A stretch of 64,000 bases of DNA from Oscillatoriaceae cyanobacterium Prado104 (GTDB lineage: Bacteria > Cyanobacteriota > Cyanobacteriia > Cyanobacteriales > Microcoleaceae): contig JALOON010000013.1 of NCBI GenBank assembly GCA_025454405.1, positions 1-64,000 of the forward strand. The letters run 5' to 3'. This document shows positions 25,231 to 35,999 of the stretch, piece after piece. The notes beneath the pieces were generated by a model. It ran no database searches. It saw only the letters and a list, made by a program, of their open reading frames with translations, and was not told where the DNA came from. How positions within the stretch are numbered: position 1 is the first letter of the stretch; each line of letters starts with the position of its first letter. Made by a program: the position numbers and the translations under genes.

Positions 25231-28200
25231 ATGGCTGAACTGAATATCGGTGCATTAACTGGCAGCACAACCTACGCGGGTACAGTTGACAGTACAAATA
25301 TCTTTGACCTTTACAAATTTAACACCAACAGTCCGGGAAGTTTCAAATTGTCGATCGACAATTTAAGCGGGAATGCCGACATATCTTTATTGAACAGCAG
25401 CGGCACAACTCTCTACAGTTCCAGCAACGCAGGAAATGCAGCAGACACAATTGCTGACAGCTTAATTGTCGGAGATCCTACACTCAAAGTTGTGCCAATT
25501 AGCGGCGGCGACATCAAATACACGCTGAACATAGCAGAAACTAACACTCAACAAGCTGCAGCAGACACTCTGACTGGTGCTAAAGCAGAAAATTCGCTTG
25601 TCGAAAACAGCGCCACAAATCCAGAAAAAACAACTGCGAACAAAGACTTAATCACAGGAGATTCTGTTGGTGACGAGACTGTCACATCAGAATCGAAAAT
25701 AGCAACTACCGAAGTTACTGCAAGTTCCGAAACAAGTACCAAATCCGAAACAGAAAAATCAGCAACAGTATCAGCAGTTGCCGCATCGGGAAATAGCGAA
25801 ACACAAGTTAGTGCAGTTTCCGAAACAAGCACCACATCCGAATCGGAAAAAGCCGTAACAGCACCGGCAGTTGCCGAATCGGAAAATAGCGAAACACAAG
25901 TTAGCAGTGACAGCAATTCGGCAATTTCAACCGCTGAAAAAACTAGCGAAACTGCTACCGCAAACACTGCAAATAGCACAGCCACTACAGATGTTGCTAA
26001 TAAATCGATCGCTACTTTAGCTAATGCCGCAGATGCCAGCAAGCCAGCGGACAAATCGAATACTGCTACCAACACCGGAGAAGATAAGAAAACCGAGAAT
26101 GCGGAGAGTTCCATTCCGACTGCTGAAACAACAAAAGAACCCAATCCAGCAACCGACAAAGAAATCATAGCATCAAACCCATTTACAGACGGGGTATTTA
26201 CTGTTGACAGCACTGGTAAAGTCGGCATCGATTACCTATTAGATGGTGGCCTGTATCGCGGTCAATTAGCGATTATCAGCCTCGCGGGAATGGAGAAGTT
26301 TGTACCCGGTTCTGCAGAGTTTATTAAAGAAGCTGCCGCCAGGGCGCTTAGCAACTCCGAAAAAGGTTACATCGTTATCGATGACTTAAGTGAGGGTGCG
26401 AAATTTGTTGGTGACTTACCCGAAGGTAATTTCAATGAGGGAGATTATTTAAAAGTCAAGACATTTGCGATGAAGCCGGGGGATAAATTTGGCTTCATGC
26501 TCGTACCGAATGACACGGTAAAATTCTTGTATGAATATCCAACTTTCGGCGGCGATAAGCGTCCTTTGTTTTCGATGGTGACGGCGAATCCTAACGAAGC
26601 ATTTCACTTCGGTCAAATTGTCGATGTTACCGGAGAAGGCAATACTTTTGCCATAGAAGATATGCGGTTCGATTTAGGAACTGACAGGGATTACAACGAT
26701 ACGATCTTCCAAGTGCGGGGCGCGACGGGTAAAGCACCCTCGATCGATACTTTTGTCAACCCAGATAAAGATTGGCGGAAAACAGATTTGGGCAAAGCAG
26801 TTATTGCTTACGCAAAACCTTACATCACCCCGGAAACGGAAACCAAACCGAATTTAGAAGGGAAAGTAACTGACATAATTGACGAGTTGGAAGATGAGGT
26901 TTTGACTCCACCAACTACTGAAAAAGCAACTCCAAAAGCCGCTGAAACCGTAGCGGATGCCGACAAAGGTACTGACGAGTCAGACAAAAATGTACCCATT
27001 TCGATGCCGCCAGTAAAAACAGAGGACAAAGCTAAAGATTCCGAAAGTAATAGTAGCGAATCATCCCAAATAGAAACTGGTGAAATAGATGCAAATCCGA
27101 CAACAGGTGCGGCAGCTAAGCCAAATGCTGGGGAAGATACTGCGGCGGATTCGACGGAAAAATTACCAGTTGAAAAAATACCGGTTGCTGCAGGCGCGAT
27201 CGAGAAAACAGACAAAGTTTCTGAAACTCCGCCTGCAAAGCCTGCAAACTCTGCGGATGAGACGGAAACTGTAGCAAATTTACCTCTAAAAGTAGAAGAA
27301 AAACCAACATTTTTACCTGCGGGTGAGACGGAAACTGTAGCAAATTCACCTCCAAAGGTAGAAGTAAAACCAACTGTTTTGCCTGCGGATGAGACGGAAA
27401 TTGAAGTTGCAAATCCTGCAATAACTAAGTTAGAAATAATTGAAAATCTGCCAGTTAACTTGGCAGAAAATGGTAGCGATTCAGCGGTGAAGGAAAGCCA
27501 GCAAACAGGTTCGATCGAACCCAACAAAATCACAGACGATCGGCCGAAGTCGATCGAATCAAAAACTGCGGAAATTACACCAGTAATGCCTGCTAACAAT
27601 AGTGAAGTATCGCAACCTAAAGAAATAGTTTCTGAGACAGAGAATCTGACTGTCAGCGATGTAACAGTACCGCAAGAATCGCTGCCAACTTCTCCAGTAT
27701 TTGCAGGAGCGACTGACAGCAATTTAATTGAAGAAATAGAAGCGGGCAATCCTGACAGCGGCAATCTATCGCCCGATGTTGCTGCACCTGAATCGGAACT
27801 CGATTTTTCTGTAAATGCTGAATTGATAGCGCGTTTGGAACGCTTGAAACAAAGTCTTAATGACAGCAGAAGTGCCGACGATCCGAGTCAAGGTATTAGC
27901 AGCCAGGATTGGATCGATCGCCTGAACAAACTGACTGAAAAATTGATTGCAAATCAATCGGCGACTGTTTCCGATCGCACTGTGAATTTAGTTGAGCGGT
28001 TAGAAGAAACGGTCGATCGACTGATCCAACCGCCAATACAACCAATCGTACCATCGATCGAGACAGCACAGTTTGATTTTCCTGTGGAGAATCAGCCGAT
28101 AATCGGAGTTATTGACACGGGATTTGCAGGCAACAATCCCGATATTAATTACTCGCGAATTACCTGGGGACAAGACAGAGTAGATGGCGATGCTGACCCC

Positions 28201-31200
28201 AGAATCGAACCTGGTCAAGGCAACGAACACGGCACTCACGTATTAGGAATTATTGCCGCAAATCAAAACAATGCTTTTGGGATTGACGGCATTAATGAAA
28301 AAGCGCCGATTTGGGCTGGACGGGCGATCGGATCTGGAAAATGGGCAGAATCATTAGTAGAATATGTTGATTTTGTCAAGGCTTCCGGAAAACAGAACGG
28401 AGTGATTAATTTGAGCATGGATCTGATTCAAATTAATCCCGACAACAGCGAGAGGACTCGCTATGAATTTACGCCGCAGGAAAGGGCTGCAATTGAGTAC
28501 GCCCGCCAACATAATGTATTGCTGGCAGTAGCAGCAGGAAATGACGGCGATGTGATGTCAGCTTTGGGTCAAGCTTCTCAGGAATTTGACAACATTATTA
28601 CCGTTGGTGCGGCGGAACGAATTAATCATGAAATAGCAGTTTCTAAAGCGTTCGATCGAACTGAATATTCCAGCTACGGTCAAGGTTTAGATATTTTGGC
28701 ACCGGGAGGAACTGTTGATAATCCAGAATTATCTACCGTTGGAGACGGCCTCGGTACGATGGCGGGAACATCAGTAGCGACAGCGAAAGTAACGGGTGCA
28801 ATTTCTCAAGTTTGGGCGGCAAATCCCAGTTTGAACTATCGTCAAGTAATTCAAATTATCAAGGATACAGCTACCGATTTGAAGGCTCAAAATTGGGATG
28901 GAGAAACGGGTGCTGGAGTGGTAAATTTAGAAGCTGCTGTGGCTTTAGCCCTAGCTACAATACCGCAAGAATATGATGCTGTAGCTAACTTTATTCCCGA
29001 TATTTGGAGTGGAGAAGGAAAGGTAACACCCAGCGAACGAGCCGCTGCTAGTCCCTTCTGGCCAACTATGGAACTAACCAACTTTTCTGCTTGGGTAATG
29101 CCGACTGTTGGTGCATATGTGCGATCGGGTCCTGGTACTAAATTTCCGATAGCGGGTACTCGTCCTTATCAAACAACTATCCAATTTGATGCTTGGACTT
29201 ACGGGCAGCAAATTCCTGACGAACAATTAGGAACTCCTGACAAGCGTTGGTATCGCATCGCAGGGACAAATAATTGGATGGCAAGTGCAGTTGTTTTCGG
29301 AAATGCACCTGAATCTACTCCTCTACCACCTGTTGAAGCACAGCCACAACCGCAGCCTCTTCCCCCAGCCCCTCTACCAGGACAAGGAAAATTACCAGCT
29401 AATGCAGGCACATTTTTAAGGACAGAAATCAGCAATCAAGTAACCATTCACTACTACCAGAACGGGTATTTGATGGTGCAGCCAAACGGAAATCAAGTTT
29501 GGTACTCTTTGGGCTGGAACCGCCGCCCAGTGAGGCCAATTCCAATTCCAAAGCCCGCTACAGTGCCGTCGCCTCACGGCAGCACAGGCCAGTGGCAAGC
29601 GCAATTTTGGAACAACCAAAATCTCTCAGGCAATCCCACTTTTACTCGCTCCGAACCGCCGGGAGAATTGCGATTTTTTGCTGCGGGAACTCCATCTGGA
29701 ACTGCGGGAATTCCTGCCGATCGCTTTTCCGCACGCTGGGAAACCACTAGCGATTTTGAAGGCGGTTTTTATAACTTCATCAGTGAAGTAGATGATGGAG
29801 TCAGAATTTATGTTGATGGAGTCAAAGTAGTTGACGATTGGACACAGAAACCCGTTTATCGCAACGATGCTTTTATCGCCATACCGAAAGGTAAACATCA
29901 AGTAGTGGTTGAATACTTTGACTACGTTGAATCTGCCGTTAATAATCTCCGCTGGGTAGCATCAAATCTGCTCAAAGATTGGACGGGTGAATTGCGTCCG
30001 GTAGGTTACGACGGTGGATCGGTTCACAACACTTATGTCAATACCTATCAGCGCAACGGCGCAATTTCTAAACTCGGCTATCCGACTAATAACGTCCATT
30101 CTTGGGGTCCAGGTTATATTCAGGACTTTGAGGGAGGATCTGACGGCAAAGGCGGGATTATGAAGTCACACGCCAACGATAATTCTTACTGGGTTGGCAA
30201 CGATTTCTGGACAACGTTTTTAGCAACAGGTGGTGCTTACGGTATTTTAAAATATCCGACTTCCGATCGCTATTCCACTAAGTCTGGAGAACGACAAAAT
30301 TTCCAAGGCGGTGCCATTCTCAAGTCTAAAAACGGAACGTTCCCGATCTTTGGCGGGATGGCTGGGAAATATTTCGAGTTAGGCGCAGAAAACAGCTTTT
30401 TGGGATTCCCCACTAGCGGCGAAATTGGCTTAGGTGATGGTTGGATAATTCAGAACTTTGAGGGAGGTTACATTCTATATAAAGAGGGAATGCCGACTAT
30501 TGCTTACGATACTAAGGCAATAGAAAAATTGCCGCCAGATAGCGGTCGCGGCAGCACTTCAAACTGGCACGTTCAATTCTGGAACAATCAGCATCTAATT
30601 GGCTCTCCGCAGTGGTCGCGATATGACAAAGCTGGAGAATTGCGCTTTGCTGCGGGGCTAGGTGCACCTGAAGGAACGAGGGGAATTCAAGAAAATAACT
30701 TCTCGGCTCGTTGGATTACGACTAGCTACTTTGACGGTGGCATTTACAACTTTACCAATCAAGCAGATGACGGGGTACGGGTTTATGTAGACGGCAAATT
30801 GATTATTGACAAATGGCAAGATTCAGCCTTTGAAACGAAAACAGCTTCTGCTGCGATCGAACCTGGATACCATCAAGTCATGGTGGAGTATTTTGAGCGT
30901 ACTGAGGCGGCCGCCAATACGCTGAAGTGGGAACAAGCTAATCCTCCTCAAGAATGGGCTGGCGAATTCTTCCGAGGTACGGATCTAAACCACCGAAACT
31001 TCGCTGGAAATCGCGATGCTGGAACGAGTTTCTTAGATAAAGATTGGGGCAAAGGTCATGAGAGTGGCGTTGCGATTGGGGATGATAATTTTTCCGATCG
31101 TTGGTCAAAAACTCACTATTTCGATTCGTCAGGAGTGTACAAATTTACCAGCCAAGCGGATGATGGCGTCCGAGTTTGGGTCGATGATAAGCTGGTCATC

Positions 31201-33459
31201 GATAAGTGGCAAGTTCAAGCTTTGTCTGCCAATGAAGCGCTGGTATCACTCGATAAAGGCTATCACAGAATTCGAGTGGAACATTTTGAAGAAGCCGATG
31301 TTGCAGCGAATAAGCTGAGCTGGCAAAAACTACTACCATTACAGCCAATAATCCTGCCTGGTGGGGGTAATGTAGTTCTACCGGAACCTTGGGTAGCTGA
31401 ATATTTCAATAATCGAGATTTGAGCGGAGCACCTGCTGTAATTAATACGCACAATCCTCAAACTCCAGTAGGATTTATTAATTTCAACTGGGGTGAAGGT
31501 AGTCCTGACAGCCGAATTCAAAGGGATAATTTCTCATCGCGGCTGACAACTCACCGGCAATTGCCTGCTGGCACTTATAAGTTTAAGTTGCGAGCTGATG
31601 ACGGGGCGCGATTGTTTATTAATGGTGAAAAGGTAATCGATCGCTGGAACAATGCGCCTTATAACGGTCACGAAGTAGAAATTACTCTCCCGGCTGGACT
31701 GCACACGCTGCAAGTCGAACACTCGGAACATATCGCACCAGCTTATCTGAATTTAGATTGGGATTACTCTCCTAATATTCCTAATTACCCGATCGATCCT
31801 GCTTTGCAAGCTACCTACAAGGAGTTAGTAAATCAGTTAGGTGCCAGCGCGATCGGAGTGCCGATCGGAATCGGAGTTGTAATTAAGGAATTTCCTCCAT
31901 TGTTACCGGTTGTTTGGAGCAATAAGATTCAAGAATTTCGCGGTACTTTAGGACGGGGTGCGTTGTTGAAAAGAGATAACAGTCCCACTGTGAGTTATGT
32001 ATTCGGCAAGTTGTGGGAGGCTTACCAACAAGCAGGCGGCCCGAATGCTTTGGGCTATCCTTTATCTTCTCAAAAAGATCTGGGCAATGGCGCTTACGAA
32101 CTAGAGTTGCCGAATGGAAAATTGTTCTGGGCACCGGGAATGACGAATCCCACTTACTATCCATATTTCAACAAGAGTTTGACAATTCCTGCGGATAGTT
32201 GGCGCGGTGAATATTTCAACAACCGAGATTGGGCTGGCAGTCCTGCAGTAGTTCGAGGTGATAGTTCTTCAGCCAACAATTTGGATAAATCTTGGGATTT
32301 AGGCATTCCTGCACCTGGCGTGCAAGCTGATAATTTCTCAGTGCGCTGGACAACAAATCGACCGTTCGATCGAGGAACCTATCGCTTTATTGGCGACCAC
32401 GATGACGCTTTCAAATTAGAAGTTAACGGTCAAGCGCCCATCGACAAGCTGATAGAATTTGCGACGCAGACAACTGGCTACGGAACTTTTACTCAATCCG
32501 GTCAATATCCAGTGCAATTGAAATATCGGGAGTATGGTGGCGCTGCAACAGCTAAACTTCGCATGGAGAAAGCTTCTAATTTTATCCTCGCTCTTGATGA
32601 TAAAAATAACTCGAGCGTAGAATTGCCTGATGCTTTTAACAAACATGGGGGTTACGATCGAGTTGGCGTGCCGATTAATGACGTTCATTGGTGGGGTAAT
32701 GGTTATGTCCAAGATTTTGATGGCGGGGCGAATGGCCGGGGCATTTTGATGCGGCGTCACGATAAGCCGGTGTTCTATTATGTTTCTGGCAAAATTTGGG
32801 ATGCTTACCTTGCTAATGAAAGGGGTGCGGAAGGTTGGTTGGGTTATCCCACTAGCGATCCTGTTCGGGAAGGAGGAGTTATTCGTCAAAACTTTGAAGG
32901 AGGTCACATTACTTTCGACGGTCAAACAGCAACTGTCCACCGTCCCCCTGTACAGTCACAACCCGATCCAGGTTCAGGTGGAACAAACCCAAATATGGAA
33001 GCATTTTTTGGATGGGCTAAAGATCAAGTAGGCATTACTCGCCGGGATGGTTTTTATGACTACCGAGGTCAATGTGTAACTTTGATTGCTCGATACGTTC
33101 AAGAAGTTTTTCTACCTGCGGATCAACGTACTGTTCCTCGTGCTTTTGGTGATGGAAAAGATACTGCTCGTGTAGTCTCCCAAATGCTACCGAATAATTT
33201 TGAGCCATACACAAGAAATGGTTTACCAGAACGCGGTGCTATCATTTCTTTTCCAGGACCAAATACTCAATATGGTCACGTAGGAATTGTCATGGAATCA
33301 CGCTACAATAATGGGCGTCGGGAAGTCAGGATTATGGACTCAAACGGCGATAATCTGCATGTCAATAGCACTGTCAGAGAATACTCTTGGTGGGTCAGCG
33401 TTGATGCCGGCGGTTACAATCCATATGGCGGAACAAATGGTTGGACAAATCCCAGATAA
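25231..33459 (+). CDS. giant multidomain protein: PPC, DUF4114, subtilase, SH3-like, 5x PA14, LGFP-like, CHAP
   Basis: The 2742-residue protein reads as follows. Residues 1-105 are a pre-peptidase C-terminal (PPC) domain ([20 protein letters not shown]). Residues 105-310 are an S/T/E/A-rich linker with internal repeats. Residues 310-505 are a DUF4114 domain ([17 protein letters not shown]). A second acidic linker follows. Residues 955-1260 are a subtilisin-like S8 protease with an intact triad: Asp962 (VIDTGFAG), His1000 (EHGTHVLG) and Ser1181 (AGTSVATA). An SH3-like module ([15 protein letters not shown]) is near 1290-1355. Five PA14 domains start near 1449, 1777, 1907, 2052 and 2322, with LGFP-type repeats between them ([20 protein letters not shown]). 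The C-terminus (2585-2735) is a CHAP amidase/peptidase with Cys2615 (GQCVTL) and His2683 (YGHVGIV). There is no classical signal peptide. It is likely secreted and binds glycans or cell surfaces through PA14 (inference). Confidence 0.9.
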   Translation: MAELNIGALTGSTTYAGTVDSTNIFDLYKFNTNSPGSFKLSIDNLSGNADISLLNSSGTTLYSSSNAGNAADTIADSLIVGDPTLKVVPISGGDIKYTLNIAETNTQQAAADTLTGAKAENSLVENSATNPEKTTANKDLITGDSVGDETVTSESKIATTEVTASSETSTKSETEKSATVSAVAASGNSETQVSAVSETSTTSESEKAVTAPAVAESENSETQVSSDSNSAISTAEKTSETATANTANSTATTDVANKSIATLANAADASKPADKSNTATNTGEDKKTENAESSIPTAETTKEPNPATDKEIIASNPFTDGVFTVDSTGKVGIDYLLDGGLYRGQLAIISLAGMEKFVPGSAEFIKEAAARALSNSEKGYIVIDDLSEGAKFVGDLPEGNFNEGDYLKVKTFAMKPGDKFGFMLVPNDTVKFLYEYPTFGGDKRPLFSMVTANPNEAFHFGQIVDVTGEGNTFAIEDMRFDLGTDRDYNDTIFQVRGATGKAPSIDTFVNPDKDWRKTDLGKAVIAYAKPYITPETETKPNLEGKVTDIIDELEDEVLTPPTTEKATPKAAETVADADKGTDESDKNVPISMPPVKTEDKAKDSESNSSESSQIETGEIDANPTTGAAAKPNAGEDTAADSTEKLPVEKIPVAAGAIEKTDKVSETPPAKPANSADETETVANLPLKVEEKPTFLPAGETETVANSPPKVEVKPTVLPADETEIEVANPAITKLEIIENLPVNLAENGSDSAVKESQQTGSIEPNKITDDRPKSIESKTAEITPVMPANNSEVSQPKEIVSETENLTVSDVTVPQESLPTSPVFAGATDSNLIEEIEAGNPDSGNLSPDVAAPESELDFSVNAELIARLERLKQSLNDSRSADDPSQGISSQDWIDRLNKLTEKLIANQSATVSDRTVNLVERLEETVDRLIQPPIQPIVPSIETAQFDFPVENQPIIGVIDTGFAGNNPDINYSRITWGQDRVDGDADPRIEPGQGNEHGTHVLGIIAANQNNAFGIDGINEKAPIWAGRAIGSGKWAESLVEYVDFVKASGKQNGVINLSMDLIQINPDNSERTRYEFTPQERAAIEYARQHNVLLAVAAGNDGDVMSALGQASQEFDNIITVGAAERINHEIAVSKAFDRTEYSSYGQGLDILAPGGTVDNPELSTVGDGLGTMAGTSVATAKVTGAISQVWAANPSLNYRQVIQIIKDTATDLKAQNWDGETGAGVVNLEAAVALALATIPQEYDAVANFIPDIWSGEGKVTPSERAAASPFWPTMELTNFSAWVMPTVGAYVRSGPGTKFPIAGTRPYQTTIQFDAWTYGQQIPDEQLGTPDKRWYRIAGTNNWMASAVVFGNAPESTPLPPVEAQPQPQPLPPAPLPGQGKLPANAGTFLRTEISNQVTIHYYQNGYLMVQPNGNQVWYSLGWNRRPVRPIPIPKPATVPSPHGSTGQWQAQFWNNQNLSGNPTFTRSEPPGELRFFAAGTPSGTAGIPADRFSARWETTSDFEGGFYNFISEVDDGVRIYVDGVKVVDDWTQKPVYRNDAFIAIPKGKHQVVVEYFDYVESAVNNLRWVASNLLKDWTGELRPVGYDGGSVHNTYVNTYQRNGAISKLGYPTNNVHSWGPGYIQDFEGGSDGKGGIMKSHANDNSYWVGNDFWTTFLATGGAYGILKYPTSDRYSTKSGERQNFQGGAILKSKNGTFPIFGGMAGKYFELGAENSFLGFPTSGEIGLGDGWIIQNFEGGYILYKEGMPTIAYDTKAIEKLPPDSGRGSTSNWHVQFWNNQHLIGSPQWSRYDKAGELRFAAGLGAPEGTRGIQENNFSARWITTSYFDGGIYNFTNQADDGVRVYVDGKLIIDKWQDSAFETKTASAAIEPGYHQVMVEYFERTEAAANTLKWEQANPPQEWAGEFFRGTDLNHRNFAGNRDAGTSFLDKDWGKGHESGVAIGDDNFSDRWSKTHYFDSSGVYKFTSQADDGVRVWVDDKLVIDKWQVQALSANEALVSLDKGYHRIRVEHFEEADVAANKLSWQKLLPLQPIILPGGGNVVLPEPWVAEYFNNRDLSGAPAVINTHNPQTPVGFINFNWGEGSPDSRIQRDNFSSRLTTHRQLPAGTYKFKLRADDGARLFINGEKVIDRWNNAPYNGHEVEITLPAGLHTLQVEHSEHIAPAYLNLDWDYSPNIPNYPIDPALQATYKELVNQLGASAIGVPIGIGVVIKEFPPLLPVVWSNKIQEFRGTLGRGALLKRDNSPTVSYVFGKLWEAYQQAGGPNALGYPLSSQKDLGNGAYELELPNGKLFWAPGMTNPTYYPYFNKSLTIPADSWRGEYFNNRDWAGSPAVVRGDSSSANNLDKSWDLGIPAPGVQADNFSVRWTTNRPFDRGTYRFIGDHDDAFKLEVNGQAPIDKLIEFATQTTGYGTFTQSGQYPVQLKYREYGGAATAKLRMEKASNFILALDDKNNSSVELPDAFNKHGGYDRVGVPINDVHWWGNGYVQDFDGGANGRGILMRRHDKPVFYYVSGKIWDAYLANERGAEGWLGYPTSDPVREGGVIRQNFEGGHITFDGQTATVHRPPVQSQPDPGSGGTNPNMEAFFGWAKDQVGITRRDGFYDYRGQCVTLIARYVQEVFLPADQRTVPRAFGDGKDTARVVSQMLPNNFEPYTRNGLPERGAIISFPGPNTQYGHVGIVMESRYNNGRREVRIMDSNGDNLHVNSTVREYSWWVSVDAGGYNPYGGTNGWTNPR

Positions 33460-33490
33460 ATTCAACTTATTTCCATAAAATCTTCAATGA

Positions 33491-33680
33491 ACGATCGCCC
33501 TTAATTCCTGTTTCTCAACGAAGGGCGATCGCCCCTTTATCATCAGTTAAAAGTGCGATCGCCCTTGACTCTTTTTCTCAACGAAGGGCGATCGCCCCTT
33601 TATCATCAGTTAAAAGTGCGATCGCCCTTGACTCATTTTCTCAATGAAGGGCGAGCGCTCTTTTTGATATAGAAAAGGCG
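33491..33680. repeat. 63-64-bp tandem repeat built on HIP1 hairpins, about 3 copies
   Basis: Each unit has gcgatcgccctt, a spacer containing tttctcaacg, then aagggcgatcgc, giving a 12-bp stem, followed by cctttatcatcagttaaaag. Units start at 33491, 33555 and 33618, the last degenerate. Both stem arms contain the HIP1 octamer. Related single units lie at 34980-35030, 53694-53740 and 54293-54338. Confidence 0.85.
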
Positions 33681-33743
33681 ATGGCTTTTGTCGCTAGAGG
33701 AATTTCGCTTTTTTGTACTATAAGGGGATCTCGTTACATAAAA

Positions 33744-34076
33744 TTACTGCTGAATAATTTCAACTATCTTTGCGATCACCTCATTCAATTTCTCAGTTTT
33801 TAGCTGACCAGCTTTATAAAGTATAATTTCTCGATCGGCTGTAAACAAGCGATTGGGTCGAATGTTGCTAATTCGATCGAGTCCCCCCTCGCTAAAATCA
33901 CTACTTTCAAGGGTAATAGCATAGCGATCGGCGATATTTTGGCTAGTAATCTGACAAAGAATTACATCATCTCCTGCCAAAGTTGCTATTACTAAAGCCG
34001 GCCTGCGCTTGGCTTGTGTTAAATCTGAAAATGGGAATGGAACAACTACCACATCACCTTTTACAAATTCTGCCAT
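33744..34076 (-). CDS. MazF/PemK family toxin
   Basis: This 110-residue protein has the MazF pattern: KGDVVVVPFPFSDLTQAKRR then PALVIATLAGDDVILCQITS, and a complete C-terminus (SNIRPNRLFTADREIILYKA to IVEIIQQ). MazF proteins cut mRNA at short sequences. The gene is full length. It overlaps the upstream antitoxin by 16 bp, so the two are co-translated. It is one of the few toxins in the window that look intact. Confidence 0.88.
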   Translation of the reverse strand: MAEFVKGDVVVVPFPFSDLTQAKRRPALVIATLAGDDVILCQITSQNIADRYAITLESSDFSEGGLDRISNIRPNRLFTADREIILYKAGQLKTEKLNEVIAKIVEIIQQ

Positions 34077-34255
34077 GCTTCATCCTCCTCTGGCTTCAAC
34101 CAGTCTTTTTGCAAAGCAGATTCACTGAGAAGACTTGCTTCTAACTTGTTTCGATCGTATTTTATTTTGAGAAATTGCAAAAAATCCCAAACTTCTTCTA
34201 ATATAAATTCTGGAATATTTTCTACCTCTTTAATTAGTAATTCTTTGGCATTCAT
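34061..34255 (-). CDS. DUF2281-like antitoxin
   Basis: The 64-residue product (MNAKELLIKEVENIPEFILE then EVWDFLQFLKIKYDRNKLEA) matches the short helical DUF2281-type antitoxins of cyanobacteria, with an acidic tail (LKPEEDEAWQNL) that probably occupies the toxin. It precedes and overlaps the MazF/PemK gene. Confidence 0.85.
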   Translation of the reverse strand: MNAKELLIKEVENIPEFILEEVWDFLQFLKIKYDRNKLEASLLSESALQKDWLKPEEDEAWQNL

Positions 34256-34426
34256 GTCACTTACCTCTACTAAAGTTTGTCAAATCTAGGCAGAATTCCC
34301 ACTATATAAGAATTATCGGAGAACTCTATTATAGCATATTTGAGATTAGGAGCGATCGACTGGGCTCGCTTTTGTGGATATCGCTATGCTGGGTAATATA
34401 AAAGTCGAGATCCCTTTTGGAATAAG

Positions 34427-34477
34427 TCAAAAAAAGTTAACACTAGCCTTTGGTCTAATGACAATTCGTCTGGTCAT
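34427..34477 (-). pseudogene. vestige of a ParE toxin gene
   Basis: The frame starting at the ATG complementary to 34475-34477 overlaps the parD stop codon in the usual ATGA arrangement and reads MTRRIVIRPKASVNFF before a stop. The first 13 residues are the start of ParE/RelE-type toxins (normally MTRRxxIRPKAxxDL). All the rest is missing. It shows that the ParD gene upstream once had a ParE partner. Confidence 0.65.
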
Positions 34478-34740
34478 GTCTTTTGTTTGCGGACTTTTTC
34501 AACAAGTTCAGTACGTTTTTGTTCCCACCACTCATCCGTAATCTCAATAGCTTCACCGCTATCTAGACCTTCCAATAGTAATGTCTCAAGTTGTTTTTTT
34601 GCCACTCGTTCTAATTCTTGGCAAATCAAGTGTCGGATATATTCGCTGGCGGTACTGTAGCCACCTTTAGCAACCTGTTCGCTGATAAAGTCCCGCATCG
34701 ATTCGGGCAGCGAGATGTTGAGTGTTGTCATTGTTTGCAA
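34474..34740 (-). CDS. ParD-family antitoxin, now without a toxin
   Basis: The 88-residue protein is a ribbon-helix-helix antitoxin: MTTLNISLPESMRDFISEQV, GGYSTASEYIRHLICQELER, and a C-terminal toxin-binding part (SGEAIEITDEWWEQKRTELV). The start could be the second Met (MTTLN). Its ParE partner is reduced to about 16 codons, so this antitoxin is an orphan that may still repress its own promoter or neutralise a ParE encoded elsewhere. Confidence 0.85.
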   Translation of the reverse strand: MQTMTTLNISLPESMRDFISEQVAKGGYSTASEYIRHLICQELERVAKKQLETLLLEGLDSGEAIEITDEWWEQKRTELVEKVRKQKT

Positions 34741-34851
34741 ACCTTTACATCTCTAACTATTCAAGTATGGCAAAAATTGCCAATTTTTGTCAACTGATGT
34801 TTTAGATAGGTAATTGCGATCGCCCTTTGTTTCTCTGGATCGATCGAGGGC

Positions 34852-34959
34852 GATGCTGCCTGCGCTAAGGAAGGCAAAAACATGAGCGAGGTATTGTCCG
34901 ACTTGATAGAGCAATATGTGAGCGATCGAGAAACTAAGTCCTCGGCGAGTAAAAAATGA
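34852..34959 (+). pseudogene. C-terminal remnant of a ribbon-helix-helix antitoxin
   Basis: The frame DAACAKEGKNMSEVLSDLIE then QYVSDRETKSSASKK and a stop at 34957-34959 resembles the second half of CopG/ParD-type antitoxins (KEGKxMSEVLSxLI). Upstream is repeat DNA with HIP1 sites, so the 5' half is missing. Confidence 0.4.
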
Positions 34960-34979
34960 CGGATGTGACACCCCGCAAA

Positions 34980-35030
34980 GTCGATCGCCCTTAACTCCTA
35001 TTTCTCAACGAAGGGCGATCGCTATTTTTG
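34980..35030. repeat. single HIP1 hairpin unit
   Basis: The stretch tcgatcgcccttaactccta, tttctcaacg, aagggcgatcgc is one unit of the hairpin repeat present in tandem at 33491-33680. It lies in front of the MNT/HEPN pair. Confidence 0.7.
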
Positions 35031-35096
35031 ACATTTTTCGGGTATAATCGAATTATTCCCTAACACAAATTATCTCAATACAACTCCTCACCAAAT

Positions 35097-35416
35097 ATGA
35101 ACGAAAAAATTAAAACAATTATCACAAAAACTCAGCAAAGTCTCAAACAACTTTACGGCGATCGATTAGACAAAATTGTTCTCTTTGGTTCCCAAGCTAG
35201 AGGTGATGCTAGACCAGATTTCGATATCGATTTTTAATTGTTCTCAAAAATCCCTTTAACTACTCTCAAGAAAGCGATAAAATTAGTGTTTTAATTGCAG
35301 ACTTGTGTTTGGAATATAACGTGCTGATTAGCTGTGCGTTTGCCACTAACGAGCAATTTTATCACCACAATAATGCTTTCTTTCGCAACATTCGACAAGA
35401 AGGTTTAGCGATATGA
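35097..35416 (+). pseudogene. MNT-type nucleotidyltransferase gene with a frameshift
   Basis: From the ATG at 35097 the frame reads IKTIITKTQQSLKQLYGDRL, then KIVLFGSQARGDARPDFDID, the GSxARG...DxD motif of minimal nucleotidyltransferases that act as antitoxins to HEPN toxins by AMPylation. It stops at 35235 in a run of five T. One more T would restore LIVLKNPFNYSQESDKISVL and the rest to a TGA at 35414. The stop overlaps the HEPN ATG by 4 bp. A homopolymer sequencing error would give the same picture. Confidence 0.75.
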
Positions 35417-35709
35417 CTCCAGAACAACAAAGACTGCTTGATAAAGCCAATAGAAGTTTGCAAGCAGCAAGAGAATTGAACAACACAGGTTTTCCTGAAT
35501 TTGCAATTTCCCGTGCTTACTATTCGATGTTTTATGTCGCCACAGCATTTTTAGAAACTGAAAGACTATCTTATTCGCGACACTCAGCAGTCATCGCTGC
35601 TTTTGGGGAACGCTTCGCTCGCACTAATCGAGTTCCAGTAGAATTGCACCGCTACCTAATTGATGCTGAAAGAACTCGTCTCAGAACCGTTAAATTGTTT
35701 ACCTTATAG
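35413..35709 (+). CDS. HEPN domain protein, C-terminally truncated
   Basis: The 98-residue product (QQRLLDKANRSLQAARELNN, FAISRAYYSMFYVATAFLET, SRHSAVIAAFGERFARTN) is the HEPN partner of the MNT gene. Relatives run about 30-40 residues longer: after AERTRLR they continue with an acidic/glycine-containing segment, whereas here the frame ends TVKLFTL. Either the 3' end was replaced or it is frameshifted. HEPN proteins are RNases or tRNA nucleases; whether this one is active is doubtful. Confidence 0.7.
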   Translation: MTPEQQRLLDKANRSLQAARELNNTGFPEFAISRAYYSMFYVATAFLETERLSYSRHSAVIAAFGERFARTNRVPVELHRYLIDAERTRLRTVKLFTL

Positions 35710-35711
35710 AA

Positions 35712-35790
35712 CTCGATCGCGCTTTGTGAAATGGAAAGGTCGCGCGCGTTGCCTGGCGTCAGCCGTATAGCTCTTTTGGGATGAGGAGGG
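35712..35790. repeat. degenerate repeat
   Basis: The block containing ttgcctggcgtcagccgtat resembles the one at 24955-25026 upstream of the giant gene. The rest of the interval up to 35999 contains no gene I can support and probably holds the promoter of the PSII S4 gene. Confidence 0.4.
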
Positions 35791-35999
35791 GCGCTCGCTT
35801 GTTCGCAAGAAAATGCGATACAGTAAAAGTATTGTCCAACCCTTGCCCCCGATCGGAGGCAACAATACAAATCACCCTCAGTCAAGACCAAACTCAAGTT
35901 CTTTTTAGACTATAATTAAAGGAATGCGAGTGTTAAAAAAGTAGAGTTTTTAGTTACAGCAGGGTTTCGTCATCTCAAATTAGAATCTAAAATTGACTG

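Noticed and set aside
25548-27764. Long minus-strand open frames (226 and 314 codons) opposite the giant gene
   Set aside because: They are S/V/F/A-rich mirror images of the low-complexity linkers on the plus strand and have no domain or ribosome-binding site of their own.
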